From an uncultured Rhodobacterales bacterium (GTDB lineage Bacteria; Pseudomonadota; Alphaproteobacteria; Rhodobacterales; Rhodobacteraceae), in NCBI GenBank assembly GCA_937901055.1, contig CALCGO010000573.1:1-5009 (forward strand): 5,009 nucleotides of DNA, written 5' to 3'. Every line of letters begins with the position of its first letter. The stretch's first letter is position 1. The notes under the pieces are model-generated. The model did not search any database, was not told the origin of the DNA, and worked only from the letters and a program-made list of their open reading frames with translations. Positions 1-5,009 of this stretch are shown here, one piece after another. The position numbers and the translations under genes were made by a program.

Positions 1-981
1 CGGCATGCCGCTGCCTTTTTGAAAACGGGCCGAGCGGGCAATCTCGAAATTTCTGGCCGTCTTTGGCTTAAAGTCTTCGATCAACGAGATCTTTGCAGTT
101 GTTCCGCCCATATCAAACGACAGCACTTTCGATTCATCTAATTGCTGTGCGATCCGCGCAGCCAAAATGGCACCCCCGCTAGGACCAGATTCCACCAGCC
201 GGATCGGAAATTTAATGGCGCTCTCTAATGTGGTCATGCCACCGCCAGAGGTCATCAGGAAGATCGGGCAGGTAAAGTTTTTGTCATGAAACGCGACCTC
301 TAGCGCGCGCAGATACCGCGCCATGATCGGTTGAACATAAGCATTGCAGGCCGTTGTCATCAGACGTTCATACTCGCGGACTTCGGGGCAGACATCGCTG
401 GAAAGTGTGATCTCGGCTTTGCACCCTTGTGCGATCAAAAGGTCGCGCACCCGTTGTTCGTGCTTTGAGTTGGCGTAAGAGTGGAGAAAACCGATAGCAA
501 CCGCGCCTATGCCCTTTGCATTCAACCTATCACTTAGGGCAACAACAGCCGCTTCATCCAAGTCAATCAGGACGTTCCCACGCACATCCATGCGCTCTTT
601 GACTGTGAAACGCAGGTTGCGCGGAATCAGTTGTTCAGGCTTGTCGATCATCAAATCGAACTGGTCGAACCGGCTCTCATAGGCAATCTCCAAACTGTCG
701 CGGAACCCTTCTGTGGTGATCAGGGCCGTCTTTTCGCCTTTCCGCTCAATCAGCGCGTTGGTCGCCAAAGTTGTGCCGTGAATGAAGATATCGACGTCAG
801 CTGAAGTGATTCCAGCATCGCTCAAAACGACTTCAACGCCAGCCAAAACGCCCAGTTCTGGCTGCACCGTGTCTGTCGGCACTTTTGCCGTAAAAAGGCC
901 CGTTGGAGTTTCAAGTACGATATCCGTAAACGTCCCGCCGATATCTGCGGCCAAGCGCGTTGAAGTTATATATTTCTTCAT
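1..981 (-). CDS. Hydantoinase A / oxoprolinase-type ATP-dependent subunit, N-terminal part (runs off left edge)
   Basis: The 327 codons seen here are open from an ATG at 981 to the window edge, so the gene is incomplete at its 3' end. Family members (HyuA/OplAH type, usually near 680-700 residues when encoded separately) are the ATP-binding subunit of enzymes that open hydantoin or oxoproline rings, or carboxylate ketones such as acetone and acetophenone, normally with a HyuB partner. Visible motifs are the N-terminal nucleotide-binding signature DIGGTFTD (residues 13-20), HGTTLATNAL (68-77), MTSGGG (243-248), ESGPSGG (264-270) and DMGGTTAK (290-297). These span the hydantoinase N-terminal domain and the start of the ATPase-like hydantoinase A domain. 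An AGAGGAAA Shine-Dalgarno at 987-994 supports the start. The gene is transcribed away from the hydroxylase cluster, and a hyuB partner would be expected to the left, outside the window. Family assignment is firm; the substrate cannot be told. Confidence 0.93.
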   Translation of the reverse strand, partial: MKKYITSTRLAADIGGTFTDIVLETPTGLFTAKVPTDTVQPELGVLAGVEVVLSDAGITSADVDIFIHGTTLATNALIERKGEKTALITTEGFRDSLEIAYESRFDQFDLMIDKPEQLIPRNLRFTVKERMDVRGNVLIDLDEAAVVALSDRLNAKGIGAVAIGFLHSYANSKHEQRVRDLLIAQGCKAEITLSSDVCPEVREYERLMTTACNAYVQPIMARYLRALEVAFHDKNFTCPIFLMTSGGGMTTLESAIKFPIRLVESGPSGGAILAARIAQQLDESKVLSFDMGGTTAKISLIEDFKPKTARNFEIARSARFQKGSGMP

Positions 982-986
982 TTTTG

Positions 987-994
987 TTTCCTCT
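987..994 (-). promoter_or_regulatory. Ribosome binding site of the hydantoinase-like gene
   Basis: Read on the minus strand, AGAGGAAA lies five bases upstream of the ATG at 981. It fixes the start just before the conserved DIGGTFTD motif. Confidence 0.7.
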
Positions 995-1024
995 GAAAGG
1001 CCAGCCACCAATGAAGGTATTGGA

Positions 1025-1038
1025 TTGATTTAAATCAA
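1025..1038. promoter_or_regulatory. Perfect FNR/FnrL-type operator
   Basis: TTGATTTAAATCAA is a perfect 14-bp palindrome and an exact match to the FNR/ANR/FnrL consensus TTGAT-N4-ATCAA. It lies between the two divergent genes, 43 bases from the hydantoinase-like start codon and over 200 bases from the hydroxylase start. A classical activator position near -41.5 for the leftward gene would put the transcript start at about 990, inside its own ribosome binding site. Repression of the leftward promoter, or action on a rightward promoter further in, therefore fits better. The motif match is seen; the regulator and direction of effect are inferred. Confidence 0.7.
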
Positions 1039-1063
1039 GGAAACGAATTGTTTTTATGGAGGT

Positions 1064-1078
1064 ATCGAATTTTTCGAT
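1064..1078. promoter_or_regulatory. Candidate operator: 6-bp inverted repeat with 3-bp spacer
   Basis: ATCGAA-TTT-TTCGAT is a perfect dyad 25 bp to the right of the FNR-type box in the divergent intergenic region. Its size and location would suit a dimeric local regulator, but it matches no operator I can name. AT-rich sequence produces short dyads by chance, so confidence is low. Confidence 0.3.
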
Positions 1079-1153
1079 TTCCCGAATATACTATTGATTT
1101 CAAGAAGTCTGACAGAGAGCGGCGTAGAGGGAAGATGAGGTCGCCGAATGTTC

Positions 1154-1172
1154 ATATCAATTTCGATATCAA
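1154..1172. repeat. Short direct repeat ATATCAA, 12-bp period
   Basis: ATATCAA occurs at 1154-1160 and again at 1166-1172, a spacing of about one helical turn. Such pairs can be binding half-sites for a regulator contacting one DNA face. It is upstream of the hydroxylase start; function is only a guess. Confidence 0.25.
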
Positions 1173-1243
1173 GTTTGTTGACAATTGCAATATCTGACGG
1201 CGATTTTCTGGAGTAGCGTCCTGGGTGACTTCTACGTCCAGCC

Positions 1244-1250
1244 AAGGGGG
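1244..1250 (+). promoter_or_regulatory. Candidate ribosome binding site for the hydroxylase ATG
   Basis: AAGGGGG ends four bases before the ATG at 1255. The spacing is short, but the match is better than the distant GGAG (1210-1213) serving the alternative GTG at 1225, so this site decides the start chosen. Confidence 0.4.
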
Positions 1251-1254
1251 CCCT

Positions 1255-2280
1255 ATGTCGTCAGAGACCACAAACACATCCGAATTGACAGCTGGCACAC
1301 CTGCTGGCGAAAGCCGCGAATGGAACTGGCATCCCGATTTGCCAATCAATACATCGCCGGTGTTTGAAAAGCCGCCCCGCCCCTTTGCCTCGTTGAGATG
1401 GTACGCGGGCGCTTGGCTGCCGATTTCGGAACTGTTGCTCTACGTCGTGATCGCATTTGCTGTTTGCAGCTGGCTTCAGCCGCCCCTGGAGCAGACCCAA
1501 ACACTGGCGCCCGGCTGGATCGCTGCGATTTGGCTGCGCAATATTGCGATGCTCGTGGCGTTTGCGACGATTTTGCATCTCTGGCTTTACACATGGAAGA
1601 AGCAAGGCGATGCCTTGCGGTATGATCGCCGGGGGCCAACAGCAAAGGCCCGCATTTTTGCCTTTGGCAGTCAGCTTTGGGACAATGTGGCCTATTCCCT
1701 GATCAGTGGGGTGAGCATCTGGACGATCTATGAAGCGGGTCTTTGGTGGGGCTATGCCAATAGCGTGCTGCCGACCGTGACGCTGAGCGCAAATCCGGTT
1801 TGGTTCGTCCTGTGGTTCCCTTTGATTGGCGTTTGGTACTCGTTCCACTTTTACTGGGCGCATCGGTTCCTGCATTGGGCCCCGATGTACCGCCGTGTGC
1901 ACTCAGTGCATCACCGCAATATTGCGGTCGGCCCTTGGTCGGGTTTTTCGATGCACCCGATCGAACATGTGTTGTACCTGTCATCGCTGCTGATCCATCT
2001 GGTCGTCCCGTCGCACCCCATTCACATGCTGTTTCATTGCTATTGGCTGACGCTGGCGACGACGACGTCCCACTCTGGCTATGACGCTTTGATCCTTGGC
2101 AAGAATGCGCGGATGGAGATGGGGACATTCTTCCACCAGCTGCATCATCGGTATTTTGAGTGCAACTACGGTACGGCGGAAATGCCTTGGGACCGCTGGT
2201 TTGGGTCATTCCATGATGGCACCGCCGAAGGGCTGCGCACGGTGCGTGCGCGCAAGAAACCAACAGCATTGCGGAAGTAA
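1255..2280 (+). CDS. Sterol desaturase / fatty acid hydroxylase superfamily membrane di-iron oxygenase
   Basis: The product is an integral membrane protein of 341 residues with the histidine clusters of the fatty acid hydroxylase superfamily (PF04116), which bind a non-haem di-iron centre and use O2 to hydroxylate or desaturate lipid-like substrates. Counting from the ATG at 1255, the clusters are HRFLH (203-207), HSVHH (216-220), HPIEH (234-238) and HQLHH (294-298), the last followed by the family-typical YFECNYG. Hydrophobic helices lie near 58-73, 88-112, 182-202 and 237-271. Two starts are possible: GTG at 1225 (351 residues, GGAG 11 bases upstream) and ATG at 1255 with AAGGGGG four bases upstream. 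The ATG is preferred because of its codon and purine tract; the extra ten residues are low-complexity and uninformative. It is the first gene of a cluster, with the SDR start only three bases after its stop. The superfamily is firm; the substrate is unknown. Confidence 0.9.
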   Translation: MSSETTNTSELTAGTPAGESREWNWHPDLPINTSPVFEKPPRPFASLRWYAGAWLPISELLLYVVIAFAVCSWLQPPLEQTQTLAPGWIAAIWLRNIAMLVAFATILHLWLYTWKKQGDALRYDRRGPTAKARIFAFGSQLWDNVAYSLISGVSIWTIYEAGLWWGYANSVLPTVTLSANPVWFVLWFPLIGVWYSFHFYWAHRFLHWAPMYRRVHSVHHRNIAVGPWSGFSMHPIEHVLYLSSLLIHLVVPSHPIHMLFHCYWLTLATTTSHSGYDALILGKNARMEMGTFFHQLHHRYFECNYGTAEMPWDRWFGSFHDGTAEGLRTVRARKKPTALRK

Positions 2281-2283
2281 ATC

Positions 2284-2970
2284 ATGACACAACGTATCCT
2301 TGTGACCGCCGGAGCCGCCGGCATCGGGCGCGCCATTGCCGAAGCATTCCTCGCCGACGGCGCAGATGTCGCGATCTGCGATGTGGATAGCGACCAGCTT
2401 GCCGCAATGCAGGAGGCATATCCGACGCTGATTGCCAGCCACGTAGACGTGACCAATGAGGCAGAGATGGATGCCTTTTTGCGCCAGCTTGAAGAGCGAT
2501 GGCAGGGGATTGATGTTGTCTGCGCAAATGCGGGAACAGGCGGGCCAGCGGGCCGCATTGAAACGCTCGATTTCAATGAATGGCAGCAATGTGTGGCAAC
2601 CAATCTGCATGGAAGTTTCCTGACCTGCAGATGGGCTGCCCGCCTCATGCGCGCGCAAGGCAGCGGCTTGATCTGCCTGACCTCCTCAACTGCTGGGCAA
2701 ATGGGCTATCCTCTGCGCAGCCCCTACGCATCAGCAAAATGGGCCATCGTCGGCCTGACAAAGACCCTCGCAATGGAGTTGGGCGAGGCTGGCGTGCGGG
2801 TGAATGCCATCTGCCCGGGCGCGGTTGAAGGGCCGCGCATGGACCGCGTCATCGAGAATGAGGCATCCGCACGCGGACAAGCTGTTGACGCTGTGCGCCA
2901 AAGTTATGTCAAAGGCGTGTCCATGAAGACATGGGTCACTGCCCAAGACATTGCCAATACGGTCCGCTAA
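2284..2970 (+). CDS. Short-chain dehydrogenase/reductase (SDR), C-terminus cut by premature TAA
   Basis: This is a classical SDR oxidoreductase acting on an alcohol or carbonyl with NAD(P). The Rossmann glycine motif GAAGIG is at residues 10-15, an acidic residue (D33) ending strand beta-2 suggests NAD(H) preference, and CANAG is at 80-84. N107, S135, Y148 and K152 form the catalytic set (YASAK at 148-152), and NAICPG is at 174-179. Translation stops at codon 229, before the last strand and C-terminal tail that classical SDRs need for folding and cofactor or dimer contacts. The missing part is encoded in the same frame just downstream, so the gene has suffered a nonsense change or the read contains an error. 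GGAAG at 2273-2277 gives a ribosome site six bases from the ATG. The start is three bases after the hydroxylase stop, implying co-transcription. The exact substrate cannot be told. Confidence 0.88.
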   Translation: MTQRILVTAGAAGIGRAIAEAFLADGADVAICDVDSDQLAAMQEAYPTLIASHVDVTNEAEMDAFLRQLEERWQGIDVVCANAGTGGPAGRIETLDFNEWQQCVATNLHGSFLTCRWAARLMRAQGSGLICLTSSTAGQMGYPLRSPYASAKWAIVGLTKTLAMELGEAGVRVNAICPGAVEGPRMDRVIENEASARGQAVDAVRQSYVKGVSMKTWVTAQDIANTVR

Positions 2971-3048
2971 CTTGCGTCGCCGTCAGGGTCCAAAATCTCG
3001 GGCCAGATACTTGCCGTTGACGGCCATACAGAAACACTGGCTCCCTGA
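2971..3048 (+). pseudogene. In-frame C-terminal remnant of the SDR, beyond the premature stop
   Basis: Reading on in the SDR frame past TAA (2968-2970) gives 25 sense codons to a TGA at 3046-3048, including SGQILAVDGHTETL. This is the canonical SDR ending (SGQ-x-x-x-VDGG/H-type strand and tail). The undamaged gene would run from 2284 to 3048 and encode 254 residues, the family's usual length. There is no frame change: a single codon at position 229, normally aromatic or aliphatic here, is TAA. The preserved tail implies a very recent nonsense mutation, a sequencing error, or readthrough. Confidence 0.8.
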
Positions 3049-3051
3049 GGG
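3047..3051 (+). promoter_or_regulatory. Ribosome binding site of the PanB-like gene
   Basis: GAGGG lies nine bases before the ATG at 3061 and overlaps the original SDR stop codon (3046-3048). This arrangement suggests the PanB-like gene was once translationally close to the full-length SDR, whereas translation now ends 78 bases earlier. Confidence 0.5.
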
Positions 3052-3060
3052 ACGAAACAC

Positions 3061-3888
3061 ATGACGCTCAAGAACATATACACATATGGTGGCGAACCTG
3101 CTCAGCGGCTCTTGACGGTTGCCGACTTTATCGGGCTGCGTGGAACTCGTAAATTTACCTCAACGGTGCCAAACACATTCGAGGAGGCCCAAGCCTGCGC
3201 CGAGGCGGGTATTGACCATTTGTCGATTTGGGATGAGCTGACGCCGACCATCCGCGCCGCCGCCCCGCAAATCTTTATCAACGCTGCACTGCCGATGTCG
3301 CAATACGTGACTAAAGATGAGATTCTGCGTGCCGCAATGAAGGCCGCCGAGGCGGGAGCCGATTCAATACAGACGCCGCGCAGTTTGGAAGTGGTTGAGA
3401 TGTTGGCGAAAGAAGGTTTGTCCGTTCAAGGCCATCTCGGCCTGATCCCACGCCGATCAACGCAAGTTGGCGGTCTGCGTATAATAGGAAAGACGGCAAA
3501 AGAGGCGCTGACGCTGCTGGATCAGTTTCGCAGGTTGGAAGATGCCGGTGCATTCGCGGTTGAGGTGGAATGTGTGGCATCAGATGCGCTTAATGCCATT
3601 CGCCACCATTCAAACCTCGTGACCCATTCCATCGGGGCAGGCCCATCCGCCGATGTCGTCTTGCTGTATCTTGAGGATATCTGTGGAGATGTTGAAAATC
3701 CGCCGCGTCACGCAAGGGCATTCGGTGACCTGCTCACTATCCGCAAAAAGCTCGCATCCGAACGGGCCAAGGCGCTCCGAGGGTTTCGAGCCGCCGTCGT
3801 TGAGGGACAATTCCCCGGCGAAGAGGAGTCTGTCAAAATGTCATCAGGCGAATTCGGCTTGCTCAAAGAGGCACTCGAAAAGCACTGA
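3061..3888 (+). CDS. Divergent PanB-like protein (ketopantoate hydroxymethyltransferase family)
   Basis: The 275-residue product belongs to the PanB family, whose true members add a hydroxymethyl group from methylene-tetrahydrofolate to 2-oxoisovalerate in pantothenate synthesis, in the cytoplasm. Family marks are GHLGL-x-P (124-130), GG at 137-138, the VECV stretch with E170 matching catalytic Glu181 of E. coli PanB, IGAG (191-194) and the C-terminal GQFPGEE (249-255). D58 aligns with metal ligand Asp45. The positions of the other two ligands, Asp84 and Glu114, appear to be A76 (AALPM instead of ADLPF) and about P106 (QTPRS instead of KIEGG), by recalled alignment. The N-terminal third is poorly conserved. 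A changed metal site suggests a related aldol-type reaction on another substrate rather than vitamin B5 synthesis, so no gene symbol is given. It follows the SDR and probably shares its transcript. Confidence 0.85.
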   Translation: MTLKNIYTYGGEPAQRLLTVADFIGLRGTRKFTSTVPNTFEEAQACAEAGIDHLSIWDELTPTIRAAAPQIFINAALPMSQYVTKDEILRAAMKAAEAGADSIQTPRSLEVVEMLAKEGLSVQGHLGLIPRRSTQVGGLRIIGKTAKEALTLLDQFRRLEDAGAFAVEVECVASDALNAIRHHSNLVTHSIGAGPSADVVLLYLEDICGDVENPPRHARAFGDLLTIRKKLASERAKALRGFRAAVVEGQFPGEEESVKMSSGEFGLLKEALEKH

Positions 3889-3896
3889 GCACCGTC

Positions 3897-3925
3897 AAGC
3901 TCCCGAGCGGGACAGACAGTAGCTT
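3897..3925 (+). terminator. Weak hairpin after the PanB-like gene, possible terminator
   Basis: Outer arms AAGCT (3897-3901) and AGCTT (3921-3925) enclose a smaller CCCG/CGGG dyad (3902-3905 and 3908-3911), starting eight bases after the stop. The inner loop is only two bases and only TTT follows the start of the 3' arm, so intrinsic termination would be weak. It is listed because it lies where the cluster should end. Confidence 0.25.
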
Positions 3926-3967
3926 TGGGAAATGACGCTCAATCATCAATTGAAGCCGGTTTCGTTG

Positions 3968-3992
3968 CTTGCAACCCCCAAGGCATTGCAAG
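3968..3992. promoter_or_regulatory. 7-bp inverted repeat upstream of the PepSY-type gene, possible operator
   Basis: CTTGCAA (3968-3974) and TTGCAAG (3986-3992) are perfect inverted copies with an 11-base spacer, about 60 bases before the PepSY-type start codon. Half-site centres are 18 bp apart, which would suit a dimeric regulator, or the region could form a hairpin in a leader. No known regulator motif is recognised. Confidence 0.3.
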
Positions 3993-4051
3993 TGTTTAGC
4001 ATTCCAAAAGACTTTTCAACAGTTAAAAAACAAAAATTGGAGATTAGTTAA

Positions 4052-4630
4052 ATGGCCAAGTCTTTAAAAATTTTACGAACTCTGCACTCTTATCTTGGAA
4101 TACTTGCATTGCCTTGGATCATTTTCTTTGGCGTAACTGGATTGTACCTTAACCATCCTGATACTGTTTTGTCCCTATTTCCATATAAATCTTATACAGA
4201 CTCTGCATATGAGTTCGAACAACTTGATGCGCCGTTAACTGCGGAGCAAGCTTCTGAGATAGCTCGCCCTATTTGGCCACAAAGTGATATGAAAGCCGTC
4301 GAACGTGTTAAGTATCATGGCTATGATACAATACATTTTGTTAGGGAGGCAGGCACGATCATTGTTGCTGTCGAGACTGGACATTATTATGTAAAATCGA
4401 ACCTGAAGAACACATTGTACTCGCCAAACGGGGAGGCTTTAAATCGCAAAATTTACTGGAATTATGTTTTGGGAGTATTTCACAGGACGGGCTGGTTGGG
4501 TTGGAGCCTTGGAACTATTTTGGCAGACATTACTGCGATTGCTTTGATCGCGTTCGGCCTCTCAGGTGTGACGCTTTGGTACCTACCAAGACATAAACGT
4601 TTTTTGCGCAGGGTACATTTTTCCAAATAA
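4052..4630 (+). CDS. Small PepSY-associated transmembrane protein
   Basis: This 192-residue inner-membrane protein has the layout of short PepSY-associated TM (PepSY_TM) proteins. It has a basic N-terminus with RTLHSYLG (9-16), a first helix near 14-33 ending in FGVTGLYLNH (26-35), a periplasmic-type middle of about 115 residues, then VFHRTGWLG (142-150) and a second helix near 154-178 with GLSGVTLWYLPR, closed by a basic tail. Relatives often sit with iron or haem uptake systems and some act in ferric reduction. H12, H35 and H144 are possible haem or metal contacts by analogy, not demonstrated. GGAG (4039-4042) is nine bases from the ATG. The gene is visibly richer in A and T than all those upstream, which suggests separate acquisition. 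It is followed directly by an intrinsic terminator and has no partner gene in view. Confidence 0.82.
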   Translation: MAKSLKILRTLHSYLGILALPWIIFFGVTGLYLNHPDTVLSLFPYKSYTDSAYEFEQLDAPLTAEQASEIARPIWPQSDMKAVERVKYHGYDTIHFVREAGTIIVAVETGHYYVKSNLKNTLYSPNGEALNRKIYWNYVLGVFHRTGWLGWSLGTILADITAIALIAFGLSGVTLWYLPRHKRFLRRVHFSK

Positions 4631-4652
4631 TTAGAGAGATGGCTCTGTTACC

Positions 4653-4680
4653 GGTGGACGTATATGGACGCCGCCTTTTT
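4653..4680 (+). terminator. Intrinsic (rho-independent) terminator after the PepSY-type gene
   Basis: GGTGG-(A)-CGT pairs with ACG-CCGCC around a six-base ATATGG loop, giving eight pairs with one G-U and one bulged A, followed immediately by TTTTT (4676-4680). It begins 23 bases after the stop codon and closes what appears to be a single-gene unit. Confidence 0.75.
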
Positions 4681-4712
4681 GCACGCCTTAGTTAGCGTTA
4701 GATAGGTTTCAC

Positions 4713-4955
4713 GGCTTTGTCAGATTAAACTTGGCTCAAGCGGGCAGGGTGTATTTGTAGCGTCTGGCGATGACAAAACACTCTCCATTCACGCTTCAAT
4801 CCAGAACCATTTTAACCAGGAACGCCATCTCTACTCACACATCAATTTCAAGCTAAACCGTGCCGCTGCTCTCGCTGAGTGGCGTCGATTATCGAGCGCA
4901 TAAATTTAGACTGTGCTAGCAATCTGATGCGAGTTCTCATTAGTTTGACAGCTGC
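4713..4955 (+). mobile_element. Internally deleted IS6-family insertion sequence remnant (MITE-like)
   Basis: The left end GGCTTTGTCAGATTAA at 4713 resembles IS6-family termini. The region near 4937-4955 carries a degenerate inverted copy: on the minus strand GTCAAACTAA against GTCAGATTAA, 8 of 10 matching, with the outermost bases diverged. Between them the transposase start (4770) and transposase end (4903) lie only 134 bp apart, whereas intact IS6 transposases need roughly 700 bp. No 8-bp target duplication is seen at the flanks, so the right boundary is approximate and the element has probably been rearranged. Non-autonomous; movement would need a transposase supplied from elsewhere. Confidence 0.6.
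4770..4903 (+). pseudogene. IS6-family transposase, N- and C-termini joined by internal deletion
   Basis: From the ATG at 4770 the frame reads MTKHSPF, the typical start of an alphaproteobacterial IS6-type transposase. From about 4787, in another frame, the sequence reads IHASIQNHFNQERHLY and then FKLNRAAALAEWRRL to a TAA at 4901-4903, the typical C-terminal end of the same family. The catalytic DDE core and the helix-turn-helix are missing entirely. The junction falls near 4785-4793, where the two readings overlap, and it changes frame, so no functional protein can be made. Confidence 0.7.
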
Positions 4956-5009
4956 GGCCTGGGCATTGCTCTCGAAAGGAGAAAGCTACAAGGCCGTGCC
5001 GGCGATTTG
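4951..5009 (+). pseudogene. Possible C-terminal fragment of an IS110/IS1111-type transposase (runs off right edge)
   Basis: In the frame starting GCT GCG GCC the sequence reads AAAWALLSKGESYKAVPAI to the window edge. The WALL-x-KGE-x-Y pattern recalls the C-terminal tail of IS110/IS1111-family transposases. The frame is open upstream only to a TGA at 4876-4878, through the IS6 remnant, so the rest of the gene has been lost or displaced. Identification rests on a short motif from memory. A short unrelated open frame from the ATG at 4927 is the alternative. Confidence 0.35.

Noticed and set aside
782..1033. 83-codon plus-strand open frame
   Set aside because: It is antisense to the N-terminus of the hydantoinase-like gene (DIGGTFTD region) and has no ribosome site.
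1178..1183. TTGACA as a -35 element for the hydroxylase cluster
   Set aside because: An exact -35 hexamer, but at 16-18 bp spacing only weak -10 matches (such as GATTTT) exist, so no promoter is called.
1261..1902. 213-codon open frame on the minus strand
   Set aside because: It lies opposite the hydroxylase gene, and its translation is rich in Pro, Arg and His without domain features; the sense strand carries clear histidine-box motifs.
1703..2269. 188-codon open frame on the minus strand
   Set aside because: Antisense to the conserved hydroxylase core, with low-complexity Ser/Pro/Gly content and no recognisable family.
2166..2658. Two overlapping minus-strand open frames of 160 and 150 codons
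   Set aside because: They are antisense to the SDR coding region, whose catalytic motifs are unmistakable.
3995..4008. TTTAGCATTCCAAA as an Irr-type iron control element
   Set aside because: Imperfect symmetry and the wrong overall length for the ICE motif; probably chance in AT-rich DNA.
4641..4650. GGCTCTGTTA resembling an IS6 terminus
   Set aside because: No paired inverted copy at a suitable distance, and the bases run directly into the terminator hairpin; the better left end is at 4713.
4927..5009. Start of a new secreted-protein gene (ATG at 4927, hydrophobic N-terminus)
   Set aside because: No Shine-Dalgarno, and its first codons overlap the IS6 right end; the downstream residues fit a transposase tail better.
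1..5009. CRISPR array, tRNA or rRNA genes, phage or defence genes
   Set aside because: No regularly spaced repeats, cloverleaf-like sequence or defence-family motifs were seen on either strand.

Overview
The window looks like a chromosomal accessory region of an alphaproteobacterium, most likely of the Rhodobacterales/Roseobacter type. That view rests on moderate-to-high GC codon use, a perfect FNR/FnrL-type box, and the styles of gene and insertion-sequence remnant present; no rRNA or other taxonomic marker is here, so it is inference.

Layout. Positions 1-981 (minus strand) hold the N-terminal 327 codons of a hydantoinase A/oxoprolinase-type ATP-dependent subunit that runs off the left edge. 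A divergent intergenic region of about 270 bp follows, with a perfect FNR-type palindrome, a second dyad and a short direct repeat. A plus-strand cluster of three tightly spaced genes comes next: a membrane di-iron hydroxylase of the sterol desaturase/fatty acid hydroxylase superfamily (1255-2280), a short-chain dehydrogenase/reductase (2284-2970) and a divergent ketopantoate hydroxymethyltransferase (PanB) homologue (3061-3888). The SDR reading frame is cut by a TAA 25 codons before its expected end; the missing tail is still intact and in frame downstream. The PanB-like protein keeps the fold's signature sequences and the catalytic glutamate, but two of the three usual metal ligands appear to be replaced.

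After a 163-bp gap comes a clearly AT-richer gene for a small two-helix PepSY-associated membrane protein (4052-4630), followed by a good intrinsic terminator. The last 300 bp are mobile-element debris: an IS6-family element shrunk by internal deletion to about 240 bp, with the transposase start and end both recognisable, abutting what looks like the C-terminal end of an IS110-type transposase.

How the genes may work together. The three plus-strand genes look like one transcript encoding an oxygenase, a dehydrogenase and an aldolase-like C1/C-C lyase-type enzyme, facing a hydantoinase-like gene that probably begins its own operon to the left. This would suit a catabolic or modification pathway for an unidentified small molecule; no known pathway with this exact set is recognised. 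The FNR box suggests oxygen control of at least one side. The PepSY protein is probably an unrelated later arrival.
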